The notes under the pieces are model-generated. The model saw only the letters and a program-made list of their open reading frames with translations. It had not been told where the DNA came from and ran no database searches. 6,297 bases of DNA. It comes from Pseudomonadota bacterium. GTDB taxonomy: Bacteria; Pseudomonadota; Alphaproteobacteria; Sphingomonadales; Sphingomonadaceae. Both the position numbers and the translations under genes were made by a program. The stretch lies in NCBI GenBank assembly GCA_023433445.1, contig JAEZCS010000207.1:1-6297 (forward strand). The letters are read 5' to 3'. This document shows, piece after piece, positions 5,592 through 6,297 of the stretch; within the stretch, counting starts at the first letter, position 1, and every line of letters starts with the position of its first letter.

Positions 5592-6116
5592 TTGGGCGGA
5601 GCGCCGATCGTCGTGACGGCGCTCATGGGCGCGGAGGATTTTGCATGGGCAGATGGCCTCCGTCGCGCCCATTTTCCACCGGAACGCAACAAGGTGCCCG
5701 CCCATATCTCGCTTTTCCATCATCTCCCGCCGTCACTGCTGCCGGAACTCAGCGGCCGCTTGAAGGCATATGGCGCCGGACCTTCGCCGCTCGCCATGAT
5801 AACCGGCGTCAGGCTGCTTGGTCGGGGTGTGGCGTTCGACGTTCGGAGTGACGGCCTGCTCGCCATCCGGGATGAACTGGCTGAAGCTTTCCGGGGGCTC
5901 TTGACCCCGCAGGATCAGGCGCGTCCCCGCTTGCACATCACTGTCCAGAACAAGGTGGACCCTGCCATCGCTCGCGCGCTGGCTGATCAGTTTAAGGCCG
6001 ATTTTCGGCCTCGTGCGCTTCAAATATCGGGTCTGGCAGCCTGGCATTATCGCGACGGTGGAACCTGGGAACTTGCTAAAAAGACCAGTTTTCGTTCAGC
6101 CCGCGTCCTCATATAG
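5592..6116 (+). CDS. 2H phosphoesterase of the 2'-5' RNA ligase (LigT) superfamily
   Basis: About 174 residues with the two HxT/S motifs that define the superfamily: HIS (38-40, in PAHISLFHHL) and HIT (115-117, in RLHITVQNKV). Both are complete, so the protein is probably active. Members carry out cyclic phosphodiesterase reactions on 2',3'-cyclic phosphate RNA or nucleotide ends, and some ligate RNA with a 2'-5' bond in vitro; the substrate here is unknown. The conserved HFPPERN segment (27-33) precedes the first motif. The start is uncertain. The first strand (PIVVTALM) must be included, which rules out the ATG at 5625 and disfavours the GTG at 5613. That leaves TTG 5592, used here, or CTG 5580, which has a better-placed AAGGAG. 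The 3' end overlaps the convergent VOC gene by 21 bases. Confidence 0.85.
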   Translation: MGGAPIVVTALMGAEDFAWADGLRRAHFPPERNKVPAHISLFHHLPPSLLPELSGRLKAYGAGPSPLAMITGVRLLGRGVAFDVRSDGLLAIRDELAEAFRGLLTPQDQARPRLHITVQNKVDPAIARALADQFKADFRPRALQISGLAAWHYRDGGTWELAKKTSFRSARVLI

Positions 6117-6297
6117 CTCCAGCGGCAGCGCATCGGGATCGGCGAAGAATGTAAAGCGCCGCTCTGTATAGGGGTCGACCCGGACCGGCTCACAAGCGAC
6201 CCCTGCCGCTTCCAGACGCGCTATTTCAGCATCCAGGTCCTGCACGCAAAAGGCCAGGTGCCGCAGCCCGCACGCCTCGGGACGCGACGGGCGGGGC
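6096..6297 (-). CDS. VOC-family protein (glyoxalase/dioxygenase fold), 5' end outside the window
   Basis: The last 66 codons of a gene entering from the right edge, read on the - strand to a TGA (complement of 6096-6098). The visible residues begin RPSRPEACGLRHLAF and end DPDALPLELYEDAG. They form one beta-alpha-beta-beta-beta module of the vicinal oxygen chelate fold, with His13 (LRHLAF) and Glu60 (LELYE) at the places of the metal ligands. The run VDPYTERRFTFFADPD (40-55) resembles the YaeR/GloA2-like group of single-domain VOC proteins, about 125-130 residues long, so roughly half the gene is visible. Possible roles are lactoylglutathione lyase-like or another metal-dependent reaction; the substrate cannot be told. 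Its end overlaps the end of the 2H phosphoesterase gene. Confidence 0.85.
   Translation of the reverse strand, partial: PRPSRPEACGLRHLAFCVQDLDAEIARLEAAGVACEPVRVDPYTERRFTFFADPDALPLELYEDAG

Noticed and set aside
4967..5692. A 241-codon - strand frame opposite the peroxiredoxin gene.
   Set aside because: The + strand peroxiredoxin is unmistakable, and this frame has shadow-like composition and would also overlap the 2H phosphoesterase start.
1..6297. Possible mobile element, phage, defence or secondary-metabolite system.
   Set aside because: No transposase, integrase, terminal repeats, toxin-antitoxin pair, CRISPR repeats or polyketide-type modular domains are present. The fatty-acid genes are the standard housekeeping set.

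Overview
The window is an ordinary chromosomal segment of a high-GC alphaproteobacterium, most likely a sphingomonad (Sphingomonas/Sphingobium group). The organism call is an inference from the GC-rich codon choice, the form of the ACP and FabF proteins, and the gene order fabD-fabG-acpP-fabF-mltG; no rRNA or other firm taxonomic marker is present. Every base of any length is accounted for by dense, mostly single-strand gene packing; the longest gap between genes is 192 bases. I see no mobile element, CRISPR array, tRNA, rRNA or obviously transferred segment.

Positions 1-3511 hold a type II fatty-acid synthesis cluster on the + strand: the 3' part of fabD (malonyl-CoA:ACP transacylase, cut by the window edge), fabG (3-oxoacyl-ACP reductase), acpP (acyl carrier protein) and fabF (3-oxoacyl-ACP synthase II). 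FabD loads malonyl groups onto AcpP, FabF condenses them with the growing acyl-ACP, and FabG performs the first reduction of each elongation round. mltG (3522-4493), a membrane-anchored lytic transglycosylase that cuts nascent peptidoglycan, follows fabF after 10 bases. acpP is set apart inside the cluster: two inverted repeats and a triple CTTGCCTCT repeat precede it, and two strong inverted repeats follow it. This suggests that the carrier protein, needed in large amounts, has its own transcript boundaries.

Positions 4532-4951 hold a convergent (- strand) gene for a small four-helix membrane protein of unknown function. It is divergent from a + strand pair: a Prx5-type peroxiredoxin (5048-5587) and a 2H phosphoesterase of the 2'-5' RNA ligase (LigT) superfamily (about 5592-6116). 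The last two are tightly joined, and the start of the second is probably a non-ATG codon. The window ends with the 3' part of a - strand VOC (glyoxalase/dioxygenase-fold) gene whose stop codon lies inside the end of the 2H phosphoesterase gene, a 21-base convergent overlap.

I did not find a new biological system. The points most worth checking are regulatory: the hairpins and repeats around acpP, a short upstream reading frame that runs into the fabF start, the start codon of the 2H phosphoesterase, and the convergent overlap at the right end.
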